Shown here: piece after piece, positions 12,683 to 23,803 of the stretch
How positions within the stretch are numbered: position 1 is the stretch's first letter
How the letters are laid out: the number at the start of each line of letters is the position of its first letter
Assembly (NCBI GenBank): GCA_033085395.1
Contig: JANQBS010000155.1
Coordinates: 31,443-95,442 of the forward strand
Source of the DNA: Xanthoparmelia taractica
Lineage: Eukaryota > Ascomycota > Lecanoromycetes > Lecanorales > Parmeliaceae
Direction: 5' to 3'
Length of the DNA stretch: 64,000 nt
The notes under the pieces: model-generated
The model's input: the letters and a program-made list of their open reading frames with translations, nothing else
What the model was told of the DNA's origin: nothing
Databases searched by the model: none
Made by a program: the position numbers and the translations under genes

Positions 12683-14038
12683 ATGCCTCCCAAAAAAGAG
12701 GAAAAGAAAGCCAAAGCTTCGTCGACAAAGATCGTTGCGGATAAGGCGAGCATTTTGCCCCCATTGCCCACCTTGAAGACCTTACTGACGCTTTTGTTCT
12801 AGACCTTTGGCATGAAAAACGTGAGCCGACCCACCCAAGCCCTCTTTTTCCTCTCAATATAGCAGCCATTGTCTTATACTCGCTGAAATTTGCAATACTG
12901 ATGGAAGAGTAACCACAGAAAAAAGGAGCCCAAGCCCAAAAACACATCCAACAGATCCAAACCCAAGCCGCCCAAGCTAAAACGCCCGATCAGAAACGAA
13001 AAGACGCCGAAAAAGCGCAACGAGAGAAAGAAAAGGCGGCTTCAGAACAAGCAAAGCGAGAAACAGCAGAACTCTTCAAGCCGGTTCAAGTCCAGAAAGT
13101 GCCGTTTGGAGTGGATCCGAAGACGGTAGTGTGTACATTTTACAAACAAGGGAATTGCGAAAAGGGAAAAAAGTGCAAATTCAGCCATGATCTATCGGTG
13201 GAGAGAAAAGGAGAGAAGAAGAATCTATACCAGGATACGCGGGAAGGAGAAGACGAGGCAAAGAAGAAAGATGACATGGCCGAGTGGGACGAAGGTGAGC
13301 CGCAACATCTACTGGCTCTCGAAAAGCTGAGCCCCACGATCTCTGCTGATGCCGGTTCCGTGTCCAGAGAAACTGAGACAAGTCGTCCTGTCCAAACACG
13401 GCAATCCCAAAACCACCACCGACAAAGTCTGCAAATACTTCGTTTCCGCCGTCGAAGAGGGCAAATACGGCTGGTTCTGGACATGTCCCAACGGCGGCGA
13501 CAAATGCATGTACAAACACTCCTTACCGCCAGGTTTCGTCTTGAAAACAAAAGAGCAACGCGCCGCAGAGAAAGCCCTGATGGACAAATCACCCTTAAAA
13601 ACACTAACGCTAGAAGACTTTTTGGAATCAGAACGGCATAAACTGACAGGCACCCTCACACCCGTAACACCAGAGAGTTTCGCCAAATGGAAAAAGGAAA
13701 GGCTGGACAAGAAAGCCGCGGAAGACGAGGCTCGGCAGGCAAAGGAAGCTACCGGAAGAGCCATGTTTGAAAAAGGAGGCTGGGAGGACAGCGAAGAGGA
13801 GGACGAGAGTGAAGAAGAGGATAATGCAGAAGGCGAGGCGGATGAGTGGGACATGGAAAGCATGAGGCGAGAAACGGACCGGATACGGGAAGAGAATGAG
13901 AAGAAGCGGCTAGAGGGCGTTGGAGGACAGGCGGCGATCGAGACTAATGGAGCAGATGGACAGGAAGAGGAGGATCATGCAGTGGGGTTCAAAGAGGTGA
14001 AGGCTAATGGAGCAAACGGGCATGCTGATGATACTTGA
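12683..14038 (+). CDS. TMA46: CCCH zinc-finger translation-associated protein Tma46 (DFRP1/ZC3H15 family)
   Basis: Four exons, 12683-12745, 12803-12820, 12919-13294 and 13368-14038, give 375 aa. The protein has a Lys-rich start (MPPKKEEKKAK), TFGMKNKKG, two CCCH zinc fingers (CTFYKQGNCEKGKKCKFSH and CKYFVSAVEEGKYGWFWTC...H), and an acidic C-terminus with the DFRP region (KTLTLEDFLESERHKL). The family binds the ribosome-associated GTPase Rbg1/DRG. Exon 2 is only 18 nt (TFGMKN). The intron before it starts with GC rather than GT (AAG|GCGAGC...CTAG), a GC-AG intron; no GT donor would keep the conserved residues. The third intron restores the frame exactly within WDE|EKLRQVVLSKHG. Confidence 0.93.
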
Positions 14039-14502
14039 TGCGCGGAACACATGAGTGGGTTATGAACGCGATTTAGCGGCATATTTTTATCGCATTGTGT
14101 CTATAGGAGAGAGTAGGCGGAGCAGCTCTAGTCAGGAAGACTTTGGGACCCTTAATCTCACGCTGCTGCTGAATTGGCCACGAAATGATTGTCATCTTCT
14201 ATTGGGAGTTATATAGCATTGGAGGCAATATTGTACAAATGCAATAAGCCAGTACTCGCTTGGTACCTTCGATGTGCACATATCCCAAATAGCAGGGTAT
14301 CAAAGCTCGCTTGAAATAAATCCCACCTTTGTGATGTAACAATTCCTCCTCTCAGAACTAGACCACGGTATCCAAGCCTCAAGCTGGAAAGCAGATGCAA
14401 TTCATGGCTTTTCATAGATTCCAGCGCACCCATTCATGATAATCATAGTGCAACATCCTCCTACCACATCGATAGACAACCAATGCCATCCTTATTGGCT
14501 CA
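14039..14502. other. Intergenic, no gene seen
   Basis: The 3' flank of TMA46 and of the minus-strand candidate at 14503. No recognisable coding or RNA gene. Confidence 0.4.
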
Positions 14503-14760
14503 CTATGCATTGAATTCTGCCCGAATGTTTTGCAAGAGGTTGTCGTCCTGGACAGGCGAGATATGAACGGTAGGACCCTTGCCTCTAGATGTTGCTTGAT
14601 AACCATGGATTTCGTCTTCGGTCAAGATATCAGAATATTCAACATCGAAAAGACATGTCAGCAGGAGGGCCAGGTGATTGAGCCTAGGAATCGTAGCTAA
14701 GCAGAAGCTTTTACAGCAGCTCACATGCTCAATGACTTCGGCAACGTCATCGCTAGGCAT
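14503..14760 (-). CDS. Possible small gene or downstream exon, unrecognised
   Basis: An 85-codon frame. The first 12 codons (MPSDDVAEVIEH) are followed by a GTGAGC donor-like site and a cysteine-rich stretch unlike the rest. The second half (DVEYSDILTEDEIHGYQ...) looks protein-like. It lies 76 bp beyond the stop of the large zinc-finger gene on the same strand, with a branch-like GCTGAC and a CTAG acceptor between, so it could be an alternative 3' exon of that gene or a separate small one. No family was recognised. Confidence 0.25.
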   Translation of the reverse strand: MPSDDVAEVIEHVSCCKSFCLATIPRLNHLALLLTCLFDVEYSDILTEDEIHGYQATSRGKGPTVHISPVQDDNLLQNIRAEFNA

Positions 14761-14836
14761 AGAAGCTCGTCAGCTTTCCGACCTTAGCCTCCTCCTATCA
14801 GACCTTTCTTAGAAATCTGACACGGAGGGAGGATGT

Positions 14837-17800
14837 TCAAGATGTTCCGCTTCCTTTCGAGTCGGATCCCGCCCCAATGCTCCCACGTCGAGGGGCTCCC
14901 GCCGAGAGCTCCCTTTCACTCCTCAGGTGGTTGCTCTCGACATGCGTGACCCATTCTGCATCTGTTTTGAAGTTCAACCGCTTATACTTGCCGGCTTCGT
15001 TCTGCGTATTGTTCGATATGGGGTTGCTGCTGTCAGAGCAGCCAGCCCATAAACATGAGTAGACGCCATCTACAGCTCGGCGATGTTTCTTGACATGCTT
15101 CTTCAAGGTCTCGAGATTGTGTAGCTCTGCAGGGCAATTCTCCCAATGACATCGATGCATAGTGTACGCAGGCACGGAGGAAAGCGATATATTGGAGTGA
15201 TCCTCAGACCGATCCTCAGCCATTTTTGGTCTCCCTTTTCTTACAGAAGCCTGCGGAGTGACAACGACAACACTTGGCGAGCGAGATGGAATGACGACAG
15301 CGATACCGTCTGTTGGTGTCATTGCGCTGATGGAGTTCCTAAGACCGCTTTGCCTAGACGGCGTGTTTGTATTAATGCGAGGTCGAGTGGGCACGGGAGT
15401 ATTCGGCTTTCCAATTGAGGAGATTTCAAATGGAGTTGTCTTTCCTGCTACTTCTTCGTGTAATGGTCTTGCTTCCGCTGTTAAGGGTGTTGCGTCCATG
15501 GAAGGAGCCCTGGGCTTCTTCGGTATGCCTTTGTCGGGGCGGACCTGCTTGTTCTTCGCGCCAGGCGGTCGTCCTTTACGCTTTGATGCGGTCGCGGGAG
15601 TACTCGAGTTTGACGCATTTGATGTTGTCGGATCTGCCTGCGCTGTGTAGGGGCTGCTGTACGCAAATCGAGATAAGTCTGCGGGGATGGTGCCTAACAC
15701 CTTGCTTCTATCTTGAATGAAACGGGAGCTTTGTAGTGATTGCTGTTCGGGTGTATCTGCGGAACCAATTGGCAGTATACCTGATGGGATGCCTGTCTTC
15801 TTATATGGTCCCCTTCTAGACTGTTTCACCCTGGAATTTTCCATGAGAGGTGGAATCTGATCGTTCTTAGCAACACCACCATCATCACTATTGACCATCA
15901 CCGCCATTGGAGCTGGACGTGGGCGAGTTTCAGCGTTGACAGTAGGGACTGCCTCGTCGTCGTCCGTGTCAGATGGTCTTATGTTAGCCTCTCCTTCCGA
16001 ATCTACAAGGTCCCATCTAAAAGTACTCAAATCTGATTCATTATCCACAGCCTTGAACCTGTCTTTCAATACATCAAGATGCGCGTTGAGCGGAGCCATG
16101 GTTGGGTGTTTACCAATACCAAGCAGAATATCTCGGGCGATGGTCTTCGGATTATAAGTAGAACGTCGTAATGCATCTCGCCGTTTATTCATAGGCTCAA
16201 TGATGTCGTATGATTGTAGTAAAGCATCTCGACCAGAGTACTTGTACTTGAATGGCTTTGGCGTACTTCTACCACTGTTTTGTTGCCACCGAGCGTCGTG
16301 GTCGAATACATTCTTGCCGGACTTGCTAGGACCTGATGCACTCTCAATATCGGTTCGAGGTTTCGGTCTATAGCGCTCAAGCTCATCCTCGTCTGGAATT
16401 TGCGTCAGATCGACGATCTCATCAAAAGTTCTCTTTCGTGCCATCTCTTGCTTAGTTGGATGAGAAATAACGCCATTTGGATGTATCGCTCCGTTCTGGT
16501 CTAAGACTTGGCCATTGATCGATCCTGACTGCTGATAGACTGGGAACGATGGTTGAGAGTGCAACGCTGGTTCATGACGACCTTGATCGGTGACACTACC
16601 ATGTTGGCGTGGCATGCCTTGTGTCCAACTTTTAGGATCGACAAAGCGGTAGTCTCGAGTAAGTCCATTACTTTGACTGCCTCCGCTGGCTTGCTTGGCA
16701 CTTGGAGGGGTGGGAGCGTATGGAGCAGCGTAAGCATCGCGAGCCGGAAACATTACCGCTGGAGGTGGTGAGTATAGCAATGGCTTGGGTGTGTCTGTTG
16801 GAGCTGCTGGGCCGTTAGAAGTCGCTTTTACTAGCACTCCAAGAGAGCCTGTAGTAGGCGTAGCTGAGGTGGCTTTAGTGGTGGCAGTATTAGAAGCAGC
16901 AGCAGTGGGAGCAGCATGGGTCGGCGTGGCACGATCAGCGTTGGCGTTATTGGTCGCCGCAGCATTGGCTGGACTGGACGCAGACCCAAGGTCAGGGACA
17001 GCCTTCAACAGAATGCGAGCAAATTGGCCTCGATCAATAACAAAGCCTCTATATTCAAGTATCTCGCACATTTGGATATAGCTGGGGTTCTGGTCTAAAA
17101 GTTCGTGGATCTCCTGCGTAGTTATGGTTTTCCCCTGATTGGGAGGTGTTGAGGTCAAGGCAATTCTTGCAGCTTCGGCTAGAGCTTTCTTCTTACTCTC
17201 AGGCCAGTACGTCCCTCCGGACTTCTGAGCCGGCGTTGATTGAGCTGGCACAGGTTGAGAGGGAGGCGCTGTAGATGGTGATGCCTTTAGTTGGCTCGCT
17301 GACGTATTCGCCGCAGCTTGCTTATTTAAACCTGGTATTTGCTGAGCCTTAGGCACAGGCGACTTGGAATTCTGATGGAATTGTTGCATAGCTTGTTGCA
17401 TTGACTGATTACCAGGGTCCGGAAATATTTGAGCAACTTTTGGGGTGGGAATAGCAATCTCTGGGGGTAGCGGACTCGCCCCATTTCCCGTCTGAGCGAC
17501 AGGCTTAGCAGATTCATTTGGAATGCCCGATTTTCTACCAGTAGCCTTCAGACCACCTCCTCGTCTCCGACGCTGCGCAGGGAATCTTCCTCGATCAAAG
17601 TTTGGTGGAAAATCATCGCTGGCCGGCAAGTCAGATTCAGGGGGAAGTTGGTTTGGTATCAGACCGGGACTTGGCAATTGGCCATTCACCACTGTGGGCG
17701 ATATAGCGGAGCCTTGAAGAGATTGCGAAGGGGCGCGTTGAGGGGGCTGACTCTGGTTTCTTTGTCAGTCTGATGCAATTGAAGTTTCTTTTAGTGGTAT

Positions 17801-19266
17801 CGTCCAAGGCGCGATCAATGTTGAGGATCACATGAGTAGGGAGACGGGTTGTTACCACTAACCTTTTTCACTTGCTCCCATATTTGTGTGAATAGTGAGG
17901 GATCTTTCGCCTTATAGTCACGCATCTTCTCTATCATTTGCTTCATCTCCAATTCGATTTGATCCTTCGTGGCCGAATCCGACTCCACACTAGGCACAGA
18001 CGCCACGATAGAGGTGCCATTTACCTGTGGCGACTGTTTTTGTGTGGTAACGATCCTTGCGGCCTCTGTCTCCTCGACTGCCTTCTTCGTAGCTGCTACT
18101 TCAGCGGCTGCGGCAGCTTGTCTTCGCGAGTATTCGACGTGATTGAAGACCTGAGAGGGATCAACGGTGGTGTACTGTGGTTCCACAGGCGTTACTGGCT
18201 TGCTTGCTTGGCGATTGGTATCGACTGTAGGAGACTGATGGGCATCGGTCACTCGCTTAGCAGCGTTTTCCTTAGAAGATGGATATGGTGCAGCCTTGCT
18301 CTTGGGAGCGCTATTGGCTTCATGCTTTGTCCCAGTCTCACGAGTGCCTTGTTGGGCCTGAGGTCTTTGAGCATGCTCGGCAGATGGTACAGGTGTTTGA
18401 GAAGGTGAAGGTTGATATGTAGACTGCTGAGGGGTCGGAACCCTCGTCTGCGTTGTCTCTCGAATGCTACCGCCAACTTTTCTGTCCTGTGATTGATTCG
18501 CGAGGCTTTGAGTAACAGGTACTGCGGGAGGCGCCGCCGCTTGAGATTCGGGCCTTGAGGCTGAGAGGTGGATTGCTTGACCACTTGTTGGCCGTGGTTG
18601 TTGAGAGTATTGATTGACTATATGCTGGTCAAAAGCGGAACGTGGTTGCGAGTATGGTGATTGTGTCTGCGTACTATTCCCGGGACTCGGTCCACGGTAC
18701 GCTGCATTGTTCGAACTGTACCCGAAAGAAGGCGAAGCTGTGGTTTGCTGAGCCCTTGAATTTGTATCTTCTCTTGAGGAGCTGCTGCCTTTCCGCTGCT
18801 CGTCGTCGGTTCGGGTCTGGATTTGCGGAGTAGAATTGACTGCATAAGGACTTCCAGAACCGTAATTTGAATTGCTTTGATGCCGGTTGTAGTGAGCTAA
18901 CTGTTGCGCTGACCCACCCCGTCCTAAGCTCGACGCATATGCAAGATTGCCCAAAGCCGTCGCTCCGTCGAGTGATGCACGATCATTGGCACTTGCATGA
19001 CTGGTCGGAAAAGCTTGAGGCCGCCCATTCCCAGCTCCATTCACGGCTGCGTTTCCATATCCATCGGTACCATATGATGTACTACTAGAAATCTCAGCTG
19101 GCTGAGATATGGATGGTTGTCCAGGTTGCTGGGTATTCTGGTATGCGCTTAGCGGTTGATATGAGGATCTTGTTTGCGTAACGTTTTGACCAGCACTCTG
19201 AGTGGTGCTCTGCCCAGCGGTCTGCTGCCAGTAAGGAGAGTACTGATTGTAGCCGTTGTAGGACAT
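14837..19266 (-). CDS. Large low-complexity C2H2 zinc-finger / AT-hook protein, probable chromatin factor
   Basis: Two exons, 19266-17863 and 17752-14837, are joined by a 110-nt intron that keeps frame and give about 1,439 aa. The start is the ATG of MSYNGYNQYS; upstream codons in frame have no ATG. The first 400 residues are Gln/Ser/Tyr/Pro-rich. A short helical segment (QIELEMKQMIEKMRDYK) precedes the intron. After it come an RRRRGGG basic patch, a conserved helical block around ITTQEIHELLDQNPSYIQ, an AT-hook-like KRKGRPPGAKNK, and near the end a C2H2-like pair (CHWENCPAELHNLETLKKHVKKH and YSCLWAGC...H). This fits a fungal-specific nuclear DNA-binding protein; I cannot assign it to a named complex. 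Divergent to RPL26. Confidence 0.8.
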
Positions 19267-19718
19267 TCTGTTCAGGGGGGTCGCAAGGCCTGGAAACGTC
19301 TTGGCCAAGATTGCTTGTGAATGTGAGGTTAGTTTTCAAGGCGGGCACCTGCAAAGTTCGTGGTCTCAGCTCAGATAGCTCATTTGTCGTGGGTGACGAA
19401 GTCAGGTTAGGTAACTGAGGGCACAGCCAGTTCCCTCAGTTGGTTAGATTGACTTGATCCTCGTGGAAAGAGGTACCGCAGTTAGGTTCATTGCGACCAT
19501 AAGGAATACCTGGAGAAGCTTCAGGTGAGGTAGAGAAATGGTAAAGCGCGACACTTGTACGAACTTTGTCACGAAACTCACGACACTCATGATACGCTAA
19601 AACTTGGGCATACTCGCGAAGCCCTACAGGACTAGCGTCCCATGTCTTGGCACACACACTTCCTCGAAGATCCAAGAACTTTATCCACAACGAAGGACGA
19701 CAATAGACTACCGCCGTC
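19267..19718. promoter_or_regulatory. Divergent promoter region zinc-finger gene/RPL26
   Basis: A 452-bp spacer between divergent ATGs. No TATA or specific motif was identified. Confidence 0.35.
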
Positions 19719-20247
19719 ATGACGAAGATCAATACCTGTAGGTCCTACATTTGCTTGAATCTTAGGCACAGTGCTGACTTAATCTTCCAAAGCCCTCCAC
19801 TCCTCAAGGAGAAAATCCCGCAAAGCGCACTTCAGCGCCCCATCCAGTGTCCGCCGTGTTATCATGAGTGCACCTCTTAGCAAGGACCTTCGAGAAAAAT
19901 ACAATGTATGCCTCTCAGAACACAATGCTCTCCCTGCGCAGATGCTAAATCTCCTTTTACCATAGGTTCGCGCCATCCCTATTCGCAAAGACGATGAAGT
20001 TACCATAGTCCGTGGCGGGCATAAAGGCCGCGATGGCAAGGTTACCTCCGTCTACCGTCTCAAATACGTAATCCACGTTGAACGAATCGCGAGAGAGAAG
20101 TCGAATGGGACGAGTGCGCCAATCGGGATTGCGCCAAGCAAAGTCATCATTACGAAATTGAAGCTTGACAAGGATCGGGAGAACATACTTGAGAGGATCA
20201 AGAAGGGAAGGGAGGAGAAGGCGAAGAGAGGAGAAAAGGACGATTGA
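19719..20247 (+). CDS. RPL26: 60S ribosomal protein L26 (uL24)
   Basis: Three exons, 19719-19737, 19793-19905 and 19966-20247, give 137 aa. Exon 1 is only 19 nt (MTKINT plus one base), a common layout for fungal ribosomal protein genes. The protein has SSRRKSRKAHFSAPSS, RRVIMSAPLSKDLREKYN and the KOW-type VRGGHKGRDGKV, then a Lys-rich end. It binds 25S rRNA near the exit tunnel of the large subunit. Introns are 55 and 60 nt and carry clear CTGAC and CTAAAT-type branch regions. Length matches the family. Confidence 0.95.
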
Positions 20248-21181
20248 TGGGGATGGTGTTAGCGCCACGTTCAGGGAGTCTCTGTGTGCATCGAGGATAG
20301 CAGGCTTAGGGCTTGTTCGCTGGCTCCCAAAAAGAAAGCAAATCAAAATTCAGGTGCCAAACATGCATTATGTGACAGAGAGTGGACCCCTGTGTTCTTC
20401 ATCATAGCCGGTGTCAATTTCGCGCTGATACTGTCCTCTCTTCGTGGGCCGGCATCCATCCTCCACCAACTCGTTCTTTTCTTGAGTCTTTACCACATTC
20501 CACAACCCCTTTCCGAGTGCTCGTGCATCGGAGTACTGTATCCGCGTGTCATATCTCCTCGACAGCCTCCGTCAATGGTTCTCGAGGTATACGTGCTCGC
20601 CAGAACAACTTTCAAGTTCCCAAGATACAATCTTGGGACACCTCGCCTGCAGACCGATCCCTACGCTTTCAAGTGATGATGGGAATGGGTTTGATGGTCA
20701 GGAACATGATCCTGTTGCGCAATCAATTCAGCGCATCATTGGCGCTGTTCTGGAATCTCGATTTTTGTTGAACATCTATGGACGAAATCTCAGATGTTTA
20801 TAGTGGACATCGACTATTCAATAGTAGCTACTTTAGCCAATGAGAGCACTAGCCGCCAAGAAGCTCCAGCAGTCGATGGCACTTATCTGTACTCAATGAA
20901 TTACTCAGCGCCAAAGCTTGTGCCATTTTATGCAGTCTGGCTGATTGCTCGGAACCATCGCTCTATGTGATATGGTCTAGACAAAAAGGTGGTCAGTATC
21001 GAGCTATCCAAGATCTTAAGTTCTGGCAAGTGTTCCTAGCCCTGAACGACTGGATGCATAAGTGCATTGGAATGTTCCCACTTAGGGATTGAAAAGCTGT
21101 CGGCCTTAGTTCCCTTCTCCATCAAAGTGGAAACCCAGCTCCTCATAATTCAGCACGTTTGATCGCTCTTCACCTCTCGCA
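20248..21181. other. Intergenic, no gene seen
   Basis: Tail-to-tail spacer between RPL26 and the damaged monooxygenase gene. The frames here are short and overlap each other; none resembles a family. Confidence 0.4.
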
Positions 21182-22664
21182 TTAAACGACTTTTTTTATC
21201 TCGGCTGCCGTCATCCGCAGCCAGCACGCTCTTGCATCCCACAACTTTGGAACTTTTCCTCGTGCAACGTTCTCACACGTCGCTGTCTCCTTGGCTCTGC
21301 GGCACCAATCGTACATTTCCTTTACATATTCCAAGTCGAGGGGAGGTGTCAGGGTATAAAAATCCTACCAGCTCCTCGTTCACGAACAACACCGTCTCGC
21401 CAATCTTGCATTTTGTGCGGACTCGGGAGTTCTAGCCGACCAGACCAAACCCGTGCTATGACAGCGGCCTGACATTCAGCAAGTGGAAACGGAACGATCT
21501 TTTCAGGCGTCTCTACAAACGCTAAAGTCGGATGTTGCGTGGGGAAGAGGTATTGGTAGAGAGGGAGCGCACGAATCCCTCCATCTTTGATGGTCGGATC
21601 GATTGGAGCTAGAAAGGAAAAAGAATAGGCATATCCAGTGCATAGAATGATGGCGTCGATGTTGCGTTCGATGCTTCCGTCTTCAAATTTTGCTGCGCGT
21701 TCACCAGGTATCAATGCGACTAGGGTTGGGTAGTCACGCGTATGCGGTTCATCGGTATGGTAAGGAGATTTCTCTACCTGCGAGACGAGGAGAGGATGTT
21801 CGCACACTTGAGCGATTTGGTGGCTGATATCTGCACCCGAGGGGCCGCCGCCTACGAGAAGGACACGCTAAACAGATCAATGGCTTCCCTAGGAAGACCA
21901 TGGCCTCATGAGCGAACCGGAAGACAGATGAAATGCTTGCTTACTCTTTTCTCGAATGGCTTAGGATTCTTATACGATACCGAATGATAAAGGGAATTTG
22001 AGAGCTCTTCGCTCCAAGCGTCAAGACCCTCAATACTAGGCAACAAGGGCCAATCACAATGTCCGTTCGCAGCGACGACGGCGTCGAATCTCTCTATTCT
22101 ATTATCTTTCTCACCTCCGGCTCTTGTCATTACTTCCCATTCATGGCATTCACCGCCATTTGTCATTTTAACTTCAATAACCTCATGATCAAACCTGATC
22201 ATGTCAGTGATCTCGCTCGCATAATCTCGCAAATATTGCAGCACGGTCTCTCGGCTAGGGAACAATTATGTCGCCTTCGGGAACGGCGTGTCCGAGAACT
22301 GCATCAGCATATGCGCCAGATTGCTCTCGAGGCCTTCATACATGGGTGTGTTGAGTTCGGGTAAGCTGGCCGTTACAACGCCCATGGCCTTTGGCGCTAG
22401 AGAACTCGACAGATCCCCATTGACAGGTCTCTGCGTTCTCGGGGGCAGTGGCGTGTAATTCCATATGCCACCAACGGAGTTTCGCTGCTCGAATATAACG
22501 ATTTCCGAGAAAGCATTCTCAGCGAGTGAATATCTGAAGCGTATCAGCTCTGCGTGCTTTGTGTTAGAGGGTATCCAGATACGTACTTTGCAGTGGCAAG
22601 ACCAGAGGGACCGGCTCCGATGATAGCAATGCATTTGACGACACCAGGCGTGGTTTGTGTTCAT
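21182..22664 (-). pseudogene. Flavin-containing monooxygenase (FMO) pseudogene
   Basis: Homology runs through three exons, about 22652-22587, 22533-21945 and 21867-21182, with good 53- and 77-nt introns. FAD motif GAGPSGLATAK, NADPH motif VLLVGGGPSGAD, FEQR..VGGIWNYTP and the FMO run LESNLAHMLMQFSDTPFP are present. Three lesions break it. First, the FAD-motif frame has no usable ATG: the nearest ATG (22664) is in another frame and the frame meets TGA just upstream. Second, a TAA at 22268-22266 interrupts FPKAT*LFPSRETV. Third, near 21361 the frame shifts, after which the family C-terminus (FYTLTPPLDLEYVKEMYDW) continues in a new frame to a TAA at 21182. Such enzymes oxygenate N- or S-containing substrates, often in secondary metabolism. 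Sequencing error could explain one lesion, hardly all three. Confidence 0.8.
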
Positions 22665-23803
22665 CCTTTAGCTTAGTAGGGTTCTATAATGCCAGACCAG
22701 GCGCCCGGCCACCAGTTCTAATTGATTAATCTATCTTAGGGACTGGATGTGTACAGGAATGATTTCAAAGTGTAATGTGAAATAGAGTTCCATCATGGTG
22801 TACTAAATATGAAGTTGCATGAAGTGCATCCAGTGAGTGCCAAGCCTTCAGGCGCGCTAGGGATGAACTTTGAAGATGATGTACTCCCTTTACTCTACAG
22901 TACTATACGAGGCGTAGGGATGACAACTCAGAGTTTTCGATCCAAGAATCGTCATTGGTGTCAAGTGTGAGGATTATATGCTAAAAGGCTTACAACATAG
23001 CAGCCCGGCAGCACGACCCTTATCTAATAAGCTCAACTCATCAAGGCGGTGGCACACAGCTCAGCTGGTCGATCAGTAACCCTTCATGGCGAAAATGCAT
23101 CCCAGCTTTTCCATCCTCTCCTGCCGACAGCTGTGCTCTACCGTTCCAATCGGGGCACACAACACCTTATATAAAGCCTTCTTATGTCACGGTGCATGTT
23201 GGCTTTAACCATGGTGTACGGAGCTGCTAACGCAGATACAGTATGCTGCGCTCCATCGTACGTTTGCACATCAGGCATAGGCTTATTCATCCCTCCATTT
23301 TCCACGCCGCCTCCCCCCTCACGTTCTCTTACTAAAATTCCTTTGACTTATGAACGTAGGATTTCAACTGGTAGACCTCCAATCTGAGGTTCTGTTGAGC
23401 GCATTTCTTTAATGTACTGGCTCCCTTACCACCACCGGCACTGACGACGGTGAAGTTTGGTGGGCAAGCGAGACGTAGTAAGCAAGGCGACATACAATAG
23501 CTAGGGAGAATGCGAGGGTTTCATGTACGATGGCGGCACGGCTACACAGCTCGATGACACCGTAAATCCATGCTTGTGGCAAAGTAAGCTCTGGAAGAGC
23601 TATGCAAAAAGTCGAGGTTGCCCAATCTCTTCTTTCTTTCTTTCTTTCTTTCTTCCTTTCTTCCTTTCTTCCATCTGCCGCTTATGGGCTACGAAGAGGG
23701 TAATTGTCTTCTCTCGCGTGCATTCAAGTCTGCCTTGCGCCAATCCCCGCTCCAATAAGTTTCAGTATCCACAACCTTGCGTCCTTGGGCCTACTTTACG
23801 GAA
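22665..23803. other. Intergenic with a CTTT microsatellite
   Basis: No gene was seen between the two damaged genes. A pyrimidine microsatellite lies at 23630-23672. Confidence 0.4.
23630..23672 (+). repeat. (CTTT)n/(CCTTT)n microsatellite
   Basis: About 43 bases of tandem CTTT units grading into TTCC-containing units, upstream of the Pth11-like gene. Confidence 0.9.

Noticed and set aside
13309..13863. A 184-codon minus-strand frame rich in serine
   Set aside because: Antisense of the acidic TMA46 C-terminus; GAG/GAA codons read backwards give serine and leucine.
20284..20803. Three overlapping plus-strand frames downstream of RPL26
   Set aside because: They overlap in three frames with no conserved motif; most likely 3' UTR and spacer.
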